Shown one piece after another: positions 1-7,460 of a stretch of DNA of 22,926 nucleotides. Each line of letters opens with the position of its first letter. Position 1 is the first letter of the stretch. The notes below the pieces were generated by a model. The model saw nothing but the letters and a program-made list of their open reading frames with translations. It was not told the origin of the DNA and made no database searches. The position numbers and the translations under genes are program-made. This stretch comes from a virus: positions 1 to 22,926 of the IMG/VR virus record IMGVR_UViG_3300025128_000364; one strand, 5' to 3'.

Positions 1-1045
1 AGGCGAGTACTATGCGGCAGGTGTCGGTGGTGCAATTGCTGGTCGTGGTGCGGATCTGTTTATAATCGACGATCCCCACTCAGAGCAAGATGCTATGTCA
101 AAAACGGCATTGGATGAAGCTTACGAGTGGTACACATCAGGTCCGAGACAGCGTTTACAACCTGGAGGGGCTATTGTAGTAGTAATGACAAGATGGTCAG
201 TCCGAGACTTAACAGGTCGATTAGTGCGGGACATGGGGAAAGGTAACAAGAACGATCAGTGGGAAGTTATCGAGTTACCTGCGATTTTGCCCAGCGGTGA
301 TCCAGTCTGGCCAGAATACTGGTCGCTAGAAGAACTAGAAGGAGTACAAGCTGCACTGGGTAAAGGTCCAAAATGGCATGCTCAATACATGCAGAAGCCA
401 ACGTCCGAGGAAGGTGCACTTATTAAAAGGGAGTGGTGGAAAACTTGGGAAAAGAGTTCGCCTCCACCTTGTGATTATATTATTCAAAGTTACGATACGG
501 CATTTTTAAAAACTCAGACTTCGGACTATTCAGCTATTACAACTTGGGGAGTATTTTACCCAGAAGGACGTATAGGTGAAGAAATGTATAACGGTGATGT
601 CGCTCACTTAGTATTACTGGATTCTGTAAAAGAACGATTAGAGTTCCCAGAACTAAAAAGGAAAGCCCTAGAACTTTACGAATACTGGGAACCAGATACA
701 GTAATCATTGAGTCTAAGGGTAGTGGTACTCCGTTAACGCAAGAATTACGCAGGATTGGTATTCCTGTACAAAATTTCACACCAAGTAAAGGAGCGGATA
801 AAGTGGCAAGGGTTAATTCTTGTACACCGTTGTTTGAATCAGGTATGGTCTGGAGACCTGATCAACCATGGGCAGATGAAATGGTCGAAGAATGCGTGGC
901 ATTCCCCGCAGGCGACCACGATGACTTGGTGGATAGTATGAGTCAGGCGATATTGCGATTTCGTCAAGGTGGTTTTGTACAATTAGCTTCCGATTATGAA
1001 GACGAACATGAAGGTTATCGTGAACGGAAAATGGTTTACTATTAA
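1..1045 (+). CDS. terL: Phage terminase large subunit, C-terminal part (5' end outside window)
   Basis: This is the ATPase/nuclease motor that pumps and cuts phage DNA at the portal. The reading frame is open from base 2, so the gene starts upstream; the first internal ATG (base 95) is not the start. The first residues contain a Walker B-like stretch, DLFIIDDPH (about bases 53-79), so the Walker A part of the ATPase is missing from the window. The RNase H-like nuclease domain follows. Its acidic residues are visible in SYDTAF (Asp codon at 494), VIIESKGSG (Glu near 709) and GDHDDLVD (Asp at 920/923). About 347 residues are present, out of roughly 450-550 usual for the family. The portal gene follows after 29 nt, the normal order for a packaging module. 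The small terminase is presumably upstream. Family assignment is secure; only the 5' end is unknown. Confidence 0.95.
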   Translation, partial: GEYYAAGVGGAIAGRGADLFIIDDPHSEQDAMSKTALDEAYEWYTSGPRQRLQPGGAIVVVMTRWSVRDLTGRLVRDMGKGNKNDQWEVIELPAILPSGDPVWPEYWSLEELEGVQAALGKGPKWHAQYMQKPTSEEGALIKREWWKTWEKSSPPPCDYIIQSYDTAFLKTQTSDYSAITTWGVFYPEGRIGEEMYNGDVAHLVLLDSVKERLEFPELKRKALELYEYWEPDTVIIESKGSGTPLTQELRRIGIPVQNFTPSKGADKVARVNSCTPLFESGMVWRPDQPWADEMVEECVAFPAGDHDDLVDSMSQAILRFRQGGFVQLASDYEDEHEGYRERKMVYY

Positions 1046-1074
1046 ATTAATTTAATATAGAGTGAGGTGGCATT

Positions 1075-3423
1075 ATGGCAGTAGAGAAAGGTGTTCAAGT
1101 TCCCTTAGGAGAAGTAGACGAAGTTCCTCCCTTCGAAGAAGAAGAAATTGAAGTAGAATTAGAGGATGATGGATCTGCAGTTGTAGATTTCATGCCTGAG
1201 GCACAAACCCCAGAAACAGGTTTTCAAGATAACCTCGCAGAAGTTCTTGACGATTCTTCGTTAGGTAAATTAGCCAGTGAGTTAATAAACTATTACGAAG
1301 AAGATAAAGAATCTAGAAGTGAATGGTACACAGCTTTTGCAAAAGGGTTAGATTTATTAGGTATAAAACAAGAAGAACGTACTCAACCATTTGAGGGAGC
1401 GAGCGGAGTCAATCACCCATTATTAAGTGAAGCTGTTACGCAATTCCAATCGCAAGCTTATAAAGAGTTACTCCCAGCTGATGGTCCAGTTTCTGTAGAA
1501 GTGGTAGGCGATGACAACACAGAAGTAGTTCAACAAGCTAGACGTGTGAAAGAATTCATGAATTATCAGATCACTCACGTTATGGAAGAATATGATCCAG
1601 AAATGGATTCACTTTTATTCTATTTACCGTTATCTGGAAGTGCGTTTAAAAAAGTTTATTTTGACACTATGCTTAACAGAGCAGTTAGTCAATTTGTTAA
1701 AGCTGAAGATTTCGTGGTGAGTTATTCCACTACTGACCTTTTTAATTCACCACGATACACTCACGTCATGACTATGACGGAAAACGATTTGCGTAAAATG
1801 CAACTTAATGGTATGTACCTAGAAATGGAAATGACAGGAGCAGGTGTACCAGACGAAAATCAAGTTAAAGAAAAAATCGATAGAATGGATGGGGTTACTC
1901 CTAACTACGCAGAAAACAACGACATGTACACTCTTTTGGAGATGCATGTAAACTTAACGATTTCTGAAATAGAAGACCATGGATTTGCCTGCCCTTATAT
2001 AGTAACTATATGTAAAGACACCAGTAAGATTTTATCCATACGCAGAAACTGGCAGGAAGGTGATCCTAATTATCAAAAAGTAGATTATTTTGTACAATAC
2101 AAGTTCCTCCCAGGATTAGGGTTTTATGGTTTTGGTTTAATTCACATGATTGGTGGTATCACTAAATCAGTAACTGCTATATTAAGACAATTAATTGACG
2201 CAGGAACATTAGCAAACTTACCAGCTGGGTTTAAAGCTAGAGGCATGCGTATTCAAGGTGAAAATGATCCACTACAACCTGGAGAATTTAGAGACGTTGA
2301 TGTAGCTGGTGCTACAATAAAAGATTCTCTAATGCCGTTACCTTATAAAGAGCCCTCTACAGTATTGGCTCAATTATTAGGTGTACTTGTCGATTCAGGT
2401 AGAAGATTCGCTTCTATTACGGATATGCAGATGGGAGACATGGGTAGTCAAGAAATGCCAGTAGGAACTACAGTGGCTATGCTGGAACGTGGAACTAAAG
2501 TAATGTCAGCTATCCACAAACGCTTACATTTTGCACAAAAGAAAGAATTCAAATTATTAGGAACACTTTACGGTAAGTATCTACCAGAGCAATACCCTTA
2601 TGCAATGCCAGGAGGAAAAGGGTATGTAATGGCTGCAGACTTTGATGAAAGAGTTGACGTTCTTCCTGTTAGTGACCCAAATATATTTTCAATGGCACAA
2701 CGTGTTTTAATTGCACAACAAATGCTACAAATGGCACAGGCAGCACCAGATATACATAATCTACCAGAAGCCTACCGCAGAATGTATGACGCATTAGAAA
2801 TTAAAAACGTAGATACGTTATTCCAACAGCAGCAACCTGTTCCTCCTAGAGATCCAATATCGGAAGAACAAGCAGCAATGTTAGGACAACCTATACAAGC
2901 TTTTGAATGGCAAGATCATGAAGCCTATATTGCGAACCACAGTGCATTTATACAAAATCCTATGGTTCAACAGCAACCACAGGTAGCACAAATGATAAGT
3001 GCCAATATACAAGAACATCAAGCAATGCTCTATAAGCAGCAGGTAGAGCAGGCAATGGGACAACCATTACCTCCACTTGAGCAAATCACCCCAGATATTA
3101 TGAATCAAATTGCTCAAGCTGCTGCACAAGCCACGGCTGAGGTCACAGGAAAAGCGAAAGCAGTTCAAGAAGCTGTTGAGTTACAACGTATTGACCCAGT
3201 TATTGAGGTACAACGTGAGGAAATTGCCCAACGTGCACAAAAAGATGCAACACAGGCACAACTTGATGCAGAGAAAATAATCTCTAATGAGGCGATCGCT
3301 GAAATGAAAATTGCAGCAGATCGAGAGAAAACACTAATACAGGCTCAACAAGAAGCTGAACGTACATTTGCGGAAACGCTTAAACAAGTACGAGAAGCTG
3401 ACACTAAAAGCCGAGGAGAATAA
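1075..3423 (+). CDS. Portal protein (head-tail connector)
   Basis: A 782-residue protein directly after terminase, by position and sequence the dodecameric portal through which DNA enters and leaves the head. A GAGGTGG ribosome-binding site lies just before the ATG. The N-terminus is acidic (residues 10-60). The core contains QPFEGASGVNHPLLSEA (about 105-121) and QAYKELLPADGPVSVE, a pattern I associate with large portals of marine podoviruses. From about residue 600 the protein is Gln-rich and helical, and the last ~100 residues are a highly charged Lys/Glu/Gln helix, probably coiled coil. The length is close to the P22 portal (725 residues), whose long C-terminal barrel is also helical. Assignment rests on synteny plus family-like sequence. 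A long barrel in the head lumen is inferred from composition. Confidence 0.88.
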   Translation: MAVEKGVQVPLGEVDEVPPFEEEEIEVELEDDGSAVVDFMPEAQTPETGFQDNLAEVLDDSSLGKLASELINYYEEDKESRSEWYTAFAKGLDLLGIKQEERTQPFEGASGVNHPLLSEAVTQFQSQAYKELLPADGPVSVEVVGDDNTEVVQQARRVKEFMNYQITHVMEEYDPEMDSLLFYLPLSGSAFKKVYFDTMLNRAVSQFVKAEDFVVSYSTTDLFNSPRYTHVMTMTENDLRKMQLNGMYLEMEMTGAGVPDENQVKEKIDRMDGVTPNYAENNDMYTLLEMHVNLTISEIEDHGFACPYIVTICKDTSKILSIRRNWQEGDPNYQKVDYFVQYKFLPGLGFYGFGLIHMIGGITKSVTAILRQLIDAGTLANLPAGFKARGMRIQGENDPLQPGEFRDVDVAGATIKDSLMPLPYKEPSTVLAQLLGVLVDSGRRFASITDMQMGDMGSQEMPVGTTVAMLERGTKVMSAIHKRLHFAQKKEFKLLGTLYGKYLPEQYPYAMPGGKGYVMAADFDERVDVLPVSDPNIFSMAQRVLIAQQMLQMAQAAPDIHNLPEAYRRMYDALEIKNVDTLFQQQQPVPPRDPISEEQAAMLGQPIQAFEWQDHEAYIANHSAFIQNPMVQQQPQVAQMISANIQEHQAMLYKQQVEQAMGQPLPPLEQITPDIMNQIAQAAAQATAEVTGKAKAVQEAVELQRIDPVIEVQREEIAQRAQKDATQAQLDAEKIISNEAIAEMKIAADREKTLIQAQQEAERTFAETLKQVREADTKSRGE

Positions 3424-3424
3424 C

Positions 3425-3571
3425 ATGCCTAGTAAAATGGGATATCCAGGGATTAAAAAGAACCCTATAAAATCAGTAGACGGTACTAAAATTAAAAAGA
3501 TAACTAGAAAAGCTAAAGGTGGCGGAGCAGCCAAGAAAGGCTTGAAGTTTGTCGAATACGGAAGAACGTAA
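3425..3571 (+). CDS. Small basic Gly-rich protein, unknown function
   Basis: A 48-residue, strongly basic protein starting MPSKMGYPGIKK and containing AKGGGAAKKGLKF. The ATG lies one base after the portal stop codon, and the portal's last codons (CCGAGGAGAA) supply a good ribosome-binding site. An in-frame upstream ATG at 3368 lies inside the portal gene and is less likely. The stop codon overlaps the next ATG (TAATG), so translation is probably coupled. The Lys-rich composition could allow binding to nucleic acid or an acidic protein surface, but no domain is recognised. It shares a GGGA motif, also at DNA level, with the next gene. Confidence 0.72.
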   Translation: MPSKMGYPGIKKNPIKSVDGTKIKKITRKAKGGGAAKKGLKFVEYGRT

Positions 3572-3711
3572 TGCCAAAAAGTAAATATTACAAAGGTTAT
3601 GAAGGTGGCGGAGCAGTAAAATCTGAAACCGAAGACCAACGTTCAAAAAGAATGGAAAGGGAAGACTCTAAAGTAAGAGGCTACGGTGGTGGCGGAAGAG
3701 TTAAGAAATAG
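3571..3711 (+). CDS. Small Gly-rich charged protein, unknown function
   Basis: A 46-residue protein beginning MPKSKYYKGYEGGGAVK and ending GYGGGGRVKK. It starts on the last base of the preceding stop (TAATG) and ends on a TAG whose G begins the next GTG codon, so it sits in a three-gene coupled chain. The middle (about residues 18-36) is very charged and probably helical or disordered. Two Gly-rich Tyr-containing patches flank it. The opening MP-K-Y pattern and the GGGA-K motif resemble the preceding 48-residue protein, suggesting duplication. Function is not recognised. The coupling and conserved-looking composition make a real gene likely despite its size. Confidence 0.65.
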   Translation: MPKSKYYKGYEGGGAVKSETEDQRSKRMEREDSKVRGYGGGGRVKK

Positions 3712-3917
3712 TGGACTGGTTAGAAGCAACTGAGTTTTTACTCAAGCAATACCGTAAACGTAAAGCTGAGTTATCAGAAATGCTTGCTGGTGGGGGTGCT
3801 GCTGATTACGAACAGTACCAGAGAATCGTTGGTGAAATATCAGGTCTAGATTTTGCCGAACGAGAAATATTAGACCTGCATAAAAGGATGAGAGTAGATG
3901 ACGAAGACGATATCTAA
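3711..3917 (+). CDS. Small coiled-coil protein, unknown function
   Basis: A 68-residue, mostly helical protein with a GTG start (TAGTG overlap with the preceding stop). It begins MDWLEATEFLLKQYRKRK and then has LAGGGAADYEQYQRIVGEIS and a Leu/Glu/Arg-rich second helix ending in an acidic tail. Two helices joined by a Gly-rich turn suggest a helical hairpin. Similar short proteins occur, from memory, between portal and scaffold or capsid genes in many environmental phages without a defined role. A head-assembly accessory role is inferred from position only. The 3' end overlaps the co-chaperonin gene by 20 nt. Confidence 0.75.
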   Translation: MDWLEATEFLLKQYRKRKAELSEMLAGGGAADYEQYQRIVGEISGLDFAEREILDLHKRMRVDDEDDI

Positions 3918-4374
3918 ATTTGGATCGGATACCAGTAACACAAAATCAGTCCCAGATTTTGTGGACAATTTCAGCACAGAAGAAGTAGAAGAAAAAACAG
4001 ACTCTTTTACTGTAGAGAGACTTCAAGAAGATGTTTCCCTACAAGAAAAACTTCCTGTGCCTACGGGATATAGAATTTTAATATTACCTTTTGTTCCTGG
4101 CAAGGTTACGAGAGGAGGAATTCATTTGGCTAAGCAAACAGTAGATAAAGAACGACTGGGAACAGTGGTTGGTTATGTAGTGAGACTTGGTCCAGATGCG
4201 TACAAAGATGCACATAAATTTCCCGAAGGACCATGGTGTCAAGAAGGAGATTGGATCATTTTTGGCAGGTATGCAGGTGCTCGAATTCAAATTGAAGGAG
4301 GGGATTTGCGTTTATTAAACGACGATGAAATTTTAGCAGTGATAAATGATCCTGAAGATATTTTAGCAGGATGA
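3898..4374 (+). CDS. GroES-like co-chaperonin (Cpn10 family)
   Basis: A 158-residue protein whose last ~105 residues follow the Cpn10/GroES fold. After LPVPTGYRILILPF comes the mobile-loop region with RGGIHLAKQT (GroES has GGIVL, the tripeptide that binds GroEL). Then come GTVVGYVVRLGP, GDWIIFGRYAGARIQIEG and a closing LLNDDEILAVI, close to the classical ending ESDILAIV. About 55 extra N-terminal residues, acidic and low-complexity, precede the domain. The roof-loop region (YKDAHKFPEGPWCQ) is unlike that of bacterial GroES. Known phage co-chaperonins such as T4 gp31 replace GroES when the major capsid protein is folded. The location just before scaffold and capsid genes fits the same job, which is an inference. 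The start is the only ATG before the domain and overlaps the previous gene by 20 nt. Confidence 0.88.
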   Translation: MTKTISKFGSDTSNTKSVPDFVDNFSTEEVEEKTDSFTVERLQEDVSLQEKLPVPTGYRILILPFVPGKVTRGGIHLAKQTVDKERLGTVVGYVVRLGPDAYKDAHKFPEGPWCQEGDWIIFGRYAGARIQIEGGDLRLLNDDEILAVINDPEDILAG

Positions 4375-4417
4375 TTTACTTTTATAAAATTTCACGCTAT
4401 CATCGAGGACTATGAAC

Positions 4418-5317
4418 ATGGCAGAAACCATGCAAGACGTTGCAGAAAACGTAGAAACGGAAGAAGTTGAAATAGAAATTCCTTCAGAAGACGAAGGAAA
4501 AGAAACAGAAACTCCGATCCAAGCTGTTGAAGAACAGCAGTCAGCAGAAACTCAAGAAGTTTCTGAAGACCATGACCAAGAAGTTGCAGAATACAGTGAC
4601 TCTGTTAAAAAACGTATCGACAAGCTTACCTATAAAATGCGTGAAGCTGAGAGACGTGAACAAGCAGCACTTAAATTTGCACAGAGTGTAAAAGAAGAAC
4701 TAGATACAACAAAAACAAAATTAAATAAAACAGATAAAAATTTATTCAGCGAATATAACACAAGAGTAGACACCCAATTAGAAACAGCTAAAGCAAACTT
4801 AAAACAAGCACACGAAGAACAAGACACAGATAGATTAATAGAAGCCCAAGAAAACTTAGCTAAATTATCTGTGGAAGCAGAAAGTTTAAACAGGTTACAA
4901 AGGGAAAGGGAAGAACTTCAAATAGAAGACGAAGCTAGACAACTTCAAGCACCGCCTCCACAACAAGCACCGCCTCAGCCAGATCCTAAAGCTGAAGAAT
5001 GGGCAAAACGGAATACGTGGTTTGGGGATGATGTAGCAATGACTTCTTCAGCTTTTGCTTTTCATAATCAAATAGTTGAGCAACAGGGAATAGATCCAAC
5101 CTCTGACGCTTATTATGAAGCTTTAGATAGGCAAATAAAAGAAGCTTTCCCCCACAAGTTTGGACAAGCCCAACAACCTGTTCAGGCAGTAGCTGGTGGT
5201 AGCGTTGGCGCAACCACTGTAAATAAACCTAAAAAAGTAAAACTCACATCTAGTCAAGTCGCAATAGCGAAGAAGTTAGGTGTGCCACTTGAAGAATATG
5301 CTAAGCATGTTCAATAA
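4418..5317 (+). CDS. Capsid assembly scaffolding protein
   Basis: About 299 residues. I prefer the ATG at 4418 because GAGGA (4405-4409) is 8 nt from it but only 2 nt from the in-frame ATG at 4412. The N-terminal ~60 residues are very acidic (Glu/Asp/Gln). A long charged helical region, predicted coiled coil, spans about residues 65-175. A Pro/Gln-rich linker (APPPQQAPPQPDPK) follows, then a compact C-terminal part with NTWFGDD, MTSSAFAFHN and AYYEALDRQIKEAFPHKF, and a final helix, LTSSQVAIAKKLGVPLEEYA. This layout and the last helix match T7-type scaffolding proteins, which bind the capsid protein through the C-terminus and leave the procapsid. It lies upstream of the capsid gene as expected. 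No protease motif was seen. Confidence 0.82.
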   Translation: MAETMQDVAENVETEEVEIEIPSEDEGKETETPIQAVEEQQSAETQEVSEDHDQEVAEYSDSVKKRIDKLTYKMREAERREQAALKFAQSVKEELDTTKTKLNKTDKNLFSEYNTRVDTQLETAKANLKQAHEEQDTDRLIEAQENLAKLSVEAESLNRLQREREELQIEDEARQLQAPPPQQAPPQPDPKAEEWAKRNTWFGDDVAMTSSAFAFHNQIVEQQGIDPTSDAYYEALDRQIKEAFPHKFGQAQQPVQAVAGGSVGATTVNKPKKVKLTSSQVAIAKKLGVPLEEYAKHVQ

Positions 5318-5328
5318 CGGAGTATAAA

Positions 5329-5817
5329 ATGACAGAAGAAATTAAAACCGAAGTCAGTTCTGACCGTAACTCACGGTCTGCAGAGTCACGAGACACTCAA
5401 ACTCGCAGAAAACCTTGGCAACCGCCTTCCAGTTTAGATGCCCCAAAAGCACCTCCTGGGTATAAATACCGATGGATACGTGAAAGCATCCTCAACCAAG
5501 ATGATAAATCTAATATGTCAAAACGTATTAGAGAAGGATTCGAACCAGTAAGAGCATCAGATCACCCTGATTTTGACGCTCCTACAGTTGATGATGGTAA
5601 ACACGCTGGAGTTATTGGAGTAGGTGGGTTAATTTTAGCCAAGATACCTGAGGAAACAATTGCAGAAAGAGAGGCTCATTACAGAGGTGTAAATGAAGCC
5701 ACAATGGAAGCAGTTGATTCTCAATTAATGAGAGAAAGTAATCCTTTAATGCCTATAGACAAACCTCAACGATCTAGTCGTACGACGTTTGGAAGTAGGA
5801 AGACAGAGGATTCTTAA
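5329..5817 (+). CDS. Conserved phage protein, unknown (head module)
   Basis: A 162-residue hydrophilic protein between scaffold and capsid genes, with GGAG seven nt before the ATG. The first ~45 residues are rich in Ser, Arg and Pro and look disordered. A conserved-looking core follows: APPGYKYRWIRESI, DDKSNMSKRIREGFEPVRAS, and GGLILAKIPEETIAEREAHY. I recall this Trp-Ile-Arg ... Gly-Phe-Glu-Pro-Val-Arg ... Leu-Ala-Lys-Ile-Pro pattern from hypothetical proteins next to capsid genes in environmental podoviruses, but know no function. The C-terminal tail is basic and Ser-rich. A minor head or assembly role is inferred from position only. Confidence 0.75.
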   Translation: MTEEIKTEVSSDRNSRSAESRDTQTRRKPWQPPSSLDAPKAPPGYKYRWIRESILNQDDKSNMSKRIREGFEPVRASDHPDFDAPTVDDGKHAGVIGVGGLILAKIPEETIAEREAHYRGVNEATMEAVDSQLMRESNPLMPIDKPQRSSRTTFGSRKTEDS

Positions 5818-5855
5818 TCTTGAATACTAACACTTAATATATAAGGTGAAATAAA

Positions 5856-6395
5856 ATGGCAAATACAAACGATCCTGACGGATTTACGCCTGCTTATCAC
5901 ATGTATGGTGGTACTATTCGTCCTGCAAGAATGAGAATTGCTAGTGAAACTAACGCATCTATCTTTAGTGGTGATGTTGTTAATTTATCTAGTGGTTATG
6001 TAATCCAAGGGACGGCAACTGGTACTCCATGTGGTGTATTTTATGGCGTGTATTATACGGACAGTTCTGGTAACCCAACTTTTTCTAAAGTTTGGACTGC
6101 AGATACTGCCACTTTAGGTGGAGCCGATGCCGAGGCTCTTGTTTATAGCGATCCAGGAATTGTCTATGAGGCACAATTTACAGCGGGAACTCCCACTGTA
6201 GGTTTCATAGGGAGTAAGTATACACTAAGCACAACAGCTGGTGATACTAATTCTGGTCGTTCAAAAGAAGGTGTCACAGCAACGACTTCGTCTGGAATTG
6301 CGTTACATGTGGGTTATAAACTAACTCCTAGTAATTCTATTGCAGCTTATGCTCGTGGCTTCTTTACTTTCCCAACTAGCGTATTCGCAGTTTAA
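5856..6395 (+). CDS. Small beta-rich candidate capsid decoration protein
   Basis: A 179-residue protein just before the major capsid gene, with AAGGTGA nine nt before the ATG. It begins MANTNDPDGFTPAYHMYGGT and is rich in Gly, Thr, Ser and Val with few charged residues. Short alternating hydrophobic segments indicate a beta-sandwich or beta-barrel. No signal peptide, membrane helix or catalytic motif is seen. Small beta-rich proteins beside capsid genes often cap or cement the capsid lattice. That role is inferred from position and composition, not from a recognised family. Confidence 0.65.
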   Translation: MANTNDPDGFTPAYHMYGGTIRPARMRIASETNASIFSGDVVNLSSGYVIQGTATGTPCGVFYGVYYTDSSGNPTFSKVWTADTATLGGADAEALVYSDPGIVYEAQFTAGTPTVGFIGSKYTLSTTAGDTNSGRSKEGVTATTSSGIALHVGYKLTPSNSIAAYARGFFTFPTSVFAV

Positions 6396-6410
6396 TTAGG
6401 AGTATAACTA

Positions 6411-7322
6411 ATGGCTATAAATAGAGCACAACTCGTCAAAGAGTTAGTTCCAGGTCTTAATGCTCTTTTCGGACTGGAGTACGACCAATATCCAGATGAG
6501 CACGCAGAAATCTTCGATACCGAGTCTTCGGACAGGGCTTTCGAGGAAGAAGTAATGCTTTCAGGATTTGGGGAAGCACCAGTTAAAGGTGAAGGCGCAG
6601 CAGTAGTGTACGATTATGCCCAAGAAACATTCACGGCAAGATATACACACGAAACTATTGCACTTGCATTCTCTTTAACCGAAGAAGCAATGGAAGACAA
6701 CTTGTATGATTCGCTGTCAGCACGATACACTCGTGCACTGGCACGTTCAATGCATCAAACCAAGCAAGTAAAAGCTGCGAACGTTTTAAATAACGGATTC
6801 ACAGCTGGCGCAAGTGCTGGTGGTGACGGTAAAGCCTTAATGGCAACTGATCACCCTACACTAACTGCTGGTGATCTATCGAACGAACCAAGCACGGCAG
6901 CTGACCTTAACGAAACTTCATTAGAACAAGCGATGATTGATATCGCAGCGTTTAAAGATGAAAGAGGTCTTAAGGTAAATGCACAGGCGAAAAAATTAAT
7001 TATTCCGCCTGCTTTGCAATTCATAGCGGATCGTCTACTAAATACTCCAGGCAGAGTATCAACAGCAGACAATGATATTAACGCTCTCCGTAACATGGGC
7101 ATGGTCTCAGGCGGATATTCAGTTAATCATTATCTCACTGATTCAGATGCTTGGTTCCTTACAACTGATGTTCCAAATGGTTTGAAACACTTTGTTCGTA
7201 CCCCTGTTTCTAGTGGTATGGAAGGTGATTTTGAAACTGGAAATGTTAGATATAAGGCACGTGAACGTTACAGCTTTGGCTTTAGCGACTGGCGTGGTAT
7301 TTACGGTTCTCCAGGAGCGTAG
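6411..7322 (+). CDS. Major capsid protein, Mu gpT-like
   Basis: A 303-residue protein resembling the major head subunit of Mu (gpT, about 305 residues). The N-terminus has LVPGLNALFGLEYDQYP, then EIFDTESSDRAFEEEVML and SGFGEAPVKGEGAAVVYDY. The best diagnostic block is FTARYTHETIALAFSLTEEA followed by MEDNLYDSLSARYTRALARS and KAANVLNNGF. A later block includes TPGRVSTADNDINAL and the C-terminal GNVRYKARERYSFGFSDWRG. It should adopt the HK97 fold and form the icosahedral shell. The family-sized length gives no sign of a long cleaved N-terminal region. A scaffold gene lies upstream, and a strong terminator follows the stop codon directly, suggesting high dosage at the end of a transcript. Confidence 0.9.
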   Translation: MAINRAQLVKELVPGLNALFGLEYDQYPDEHAEIFDTESSDRAFEEEVMLSGFGEAPVKGEGAAVVYDYAQETFTARYTHETIALAFSLTEEAMEDNLYDSLSARYTRALARSMHQTKQVKAANVLNNGFTAGASAGGDGKALMATDHPTLTAGDLSNEPSTAADLNETSLEQAMIDIAAFKDERGLKVNAQAKKLIIPPALQFIADRLLNTPGRVSTADNDINALRNMGMVSGGYSVNHYLTDSDAWFLTTDVPNGLKHFVRTPVSSGMEGDFETGNVRYKARERYSFGFSDWRGIYGSPGA

Positions 7323-7324
7323 AT

Positions 7325-7362
7325 AAAAAATTGGGGGAGGAGTTTACTTCTCCCCTTTTTTT
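7325..7362 (+). terminator. Rho-independent terminator after the capsid gene
   Basis: GGGGAGGA (7334-7341) pairs with TTCTCCCC (7348-7355), including one G-U pair, around the 6-nt loop GTTTAC. Seven T residues (7356-7362) follow, and an A run (7325-7330) precedes the stem and could extend it. It begins three bases after the capsid stop codon and is the only clear intrinsic terminator seen in the window. Confidence 0.88.
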
Positions 7363-7383
7363 ATATAGAATCGAATAAAAGAA

Positions 7384-7439
7384 CTAGGGTAATTATAATT
7401 AATCTATCGACTGACCTAGCAGACAAGCCAAGACGATAG
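7384..7439 (+). promoter_or_regulatory. Leader with interleaved inverted repeats and a -10-like box
   Basis: Between the terminator and the next gene there is a TATAAT box (7394-7399) with a poor -35 match upstream. There are also two interleaved inverted repeats: CTAGG (7384-7388) with CCTAG (7415-7419), and CTATCG (7404-7409) with CGATAG (7434-7439). The interleaving would permit a pseudoknot-like RNA. A strong ribosome-binding site AAGGAG (7448-7453) precedes the ATG at 7461. Promoter or leader function is a guess; the repeats are short enough to be chance. Confidence 0.25.
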
Positions 7440-7460
7440 AATTTATTAAGGAGACTTAAT

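Noticed and set aside
95-1045. Terminase start at the ATG at 95
   Set aside because: The same frame is open to the window edge and the upstream residues carry the Walker B-like motif, so this ATG is internal.
3334-3639. Minus-strand frame of 101 residues with hydrophobic segments
   Set aside because: It spans the 3' end of the portal gene and two coupled small genes on the + strand; no start signal was seen, and hydrophobicity arises from the complement of Lys/Glu codons.
4383-4388. TATAAA box before the scaffold gene
   Set aside because: No acceptable -35 sequence lies 16-18 nt upstream.
5820-5845. Promoter-like TTGAAT and TATATA/TATAAG before the decoration gene
   Set aside because: The spacing is only 12-14 nt, too short for a sigma70 promoter; it is probably chance A+T-richness.
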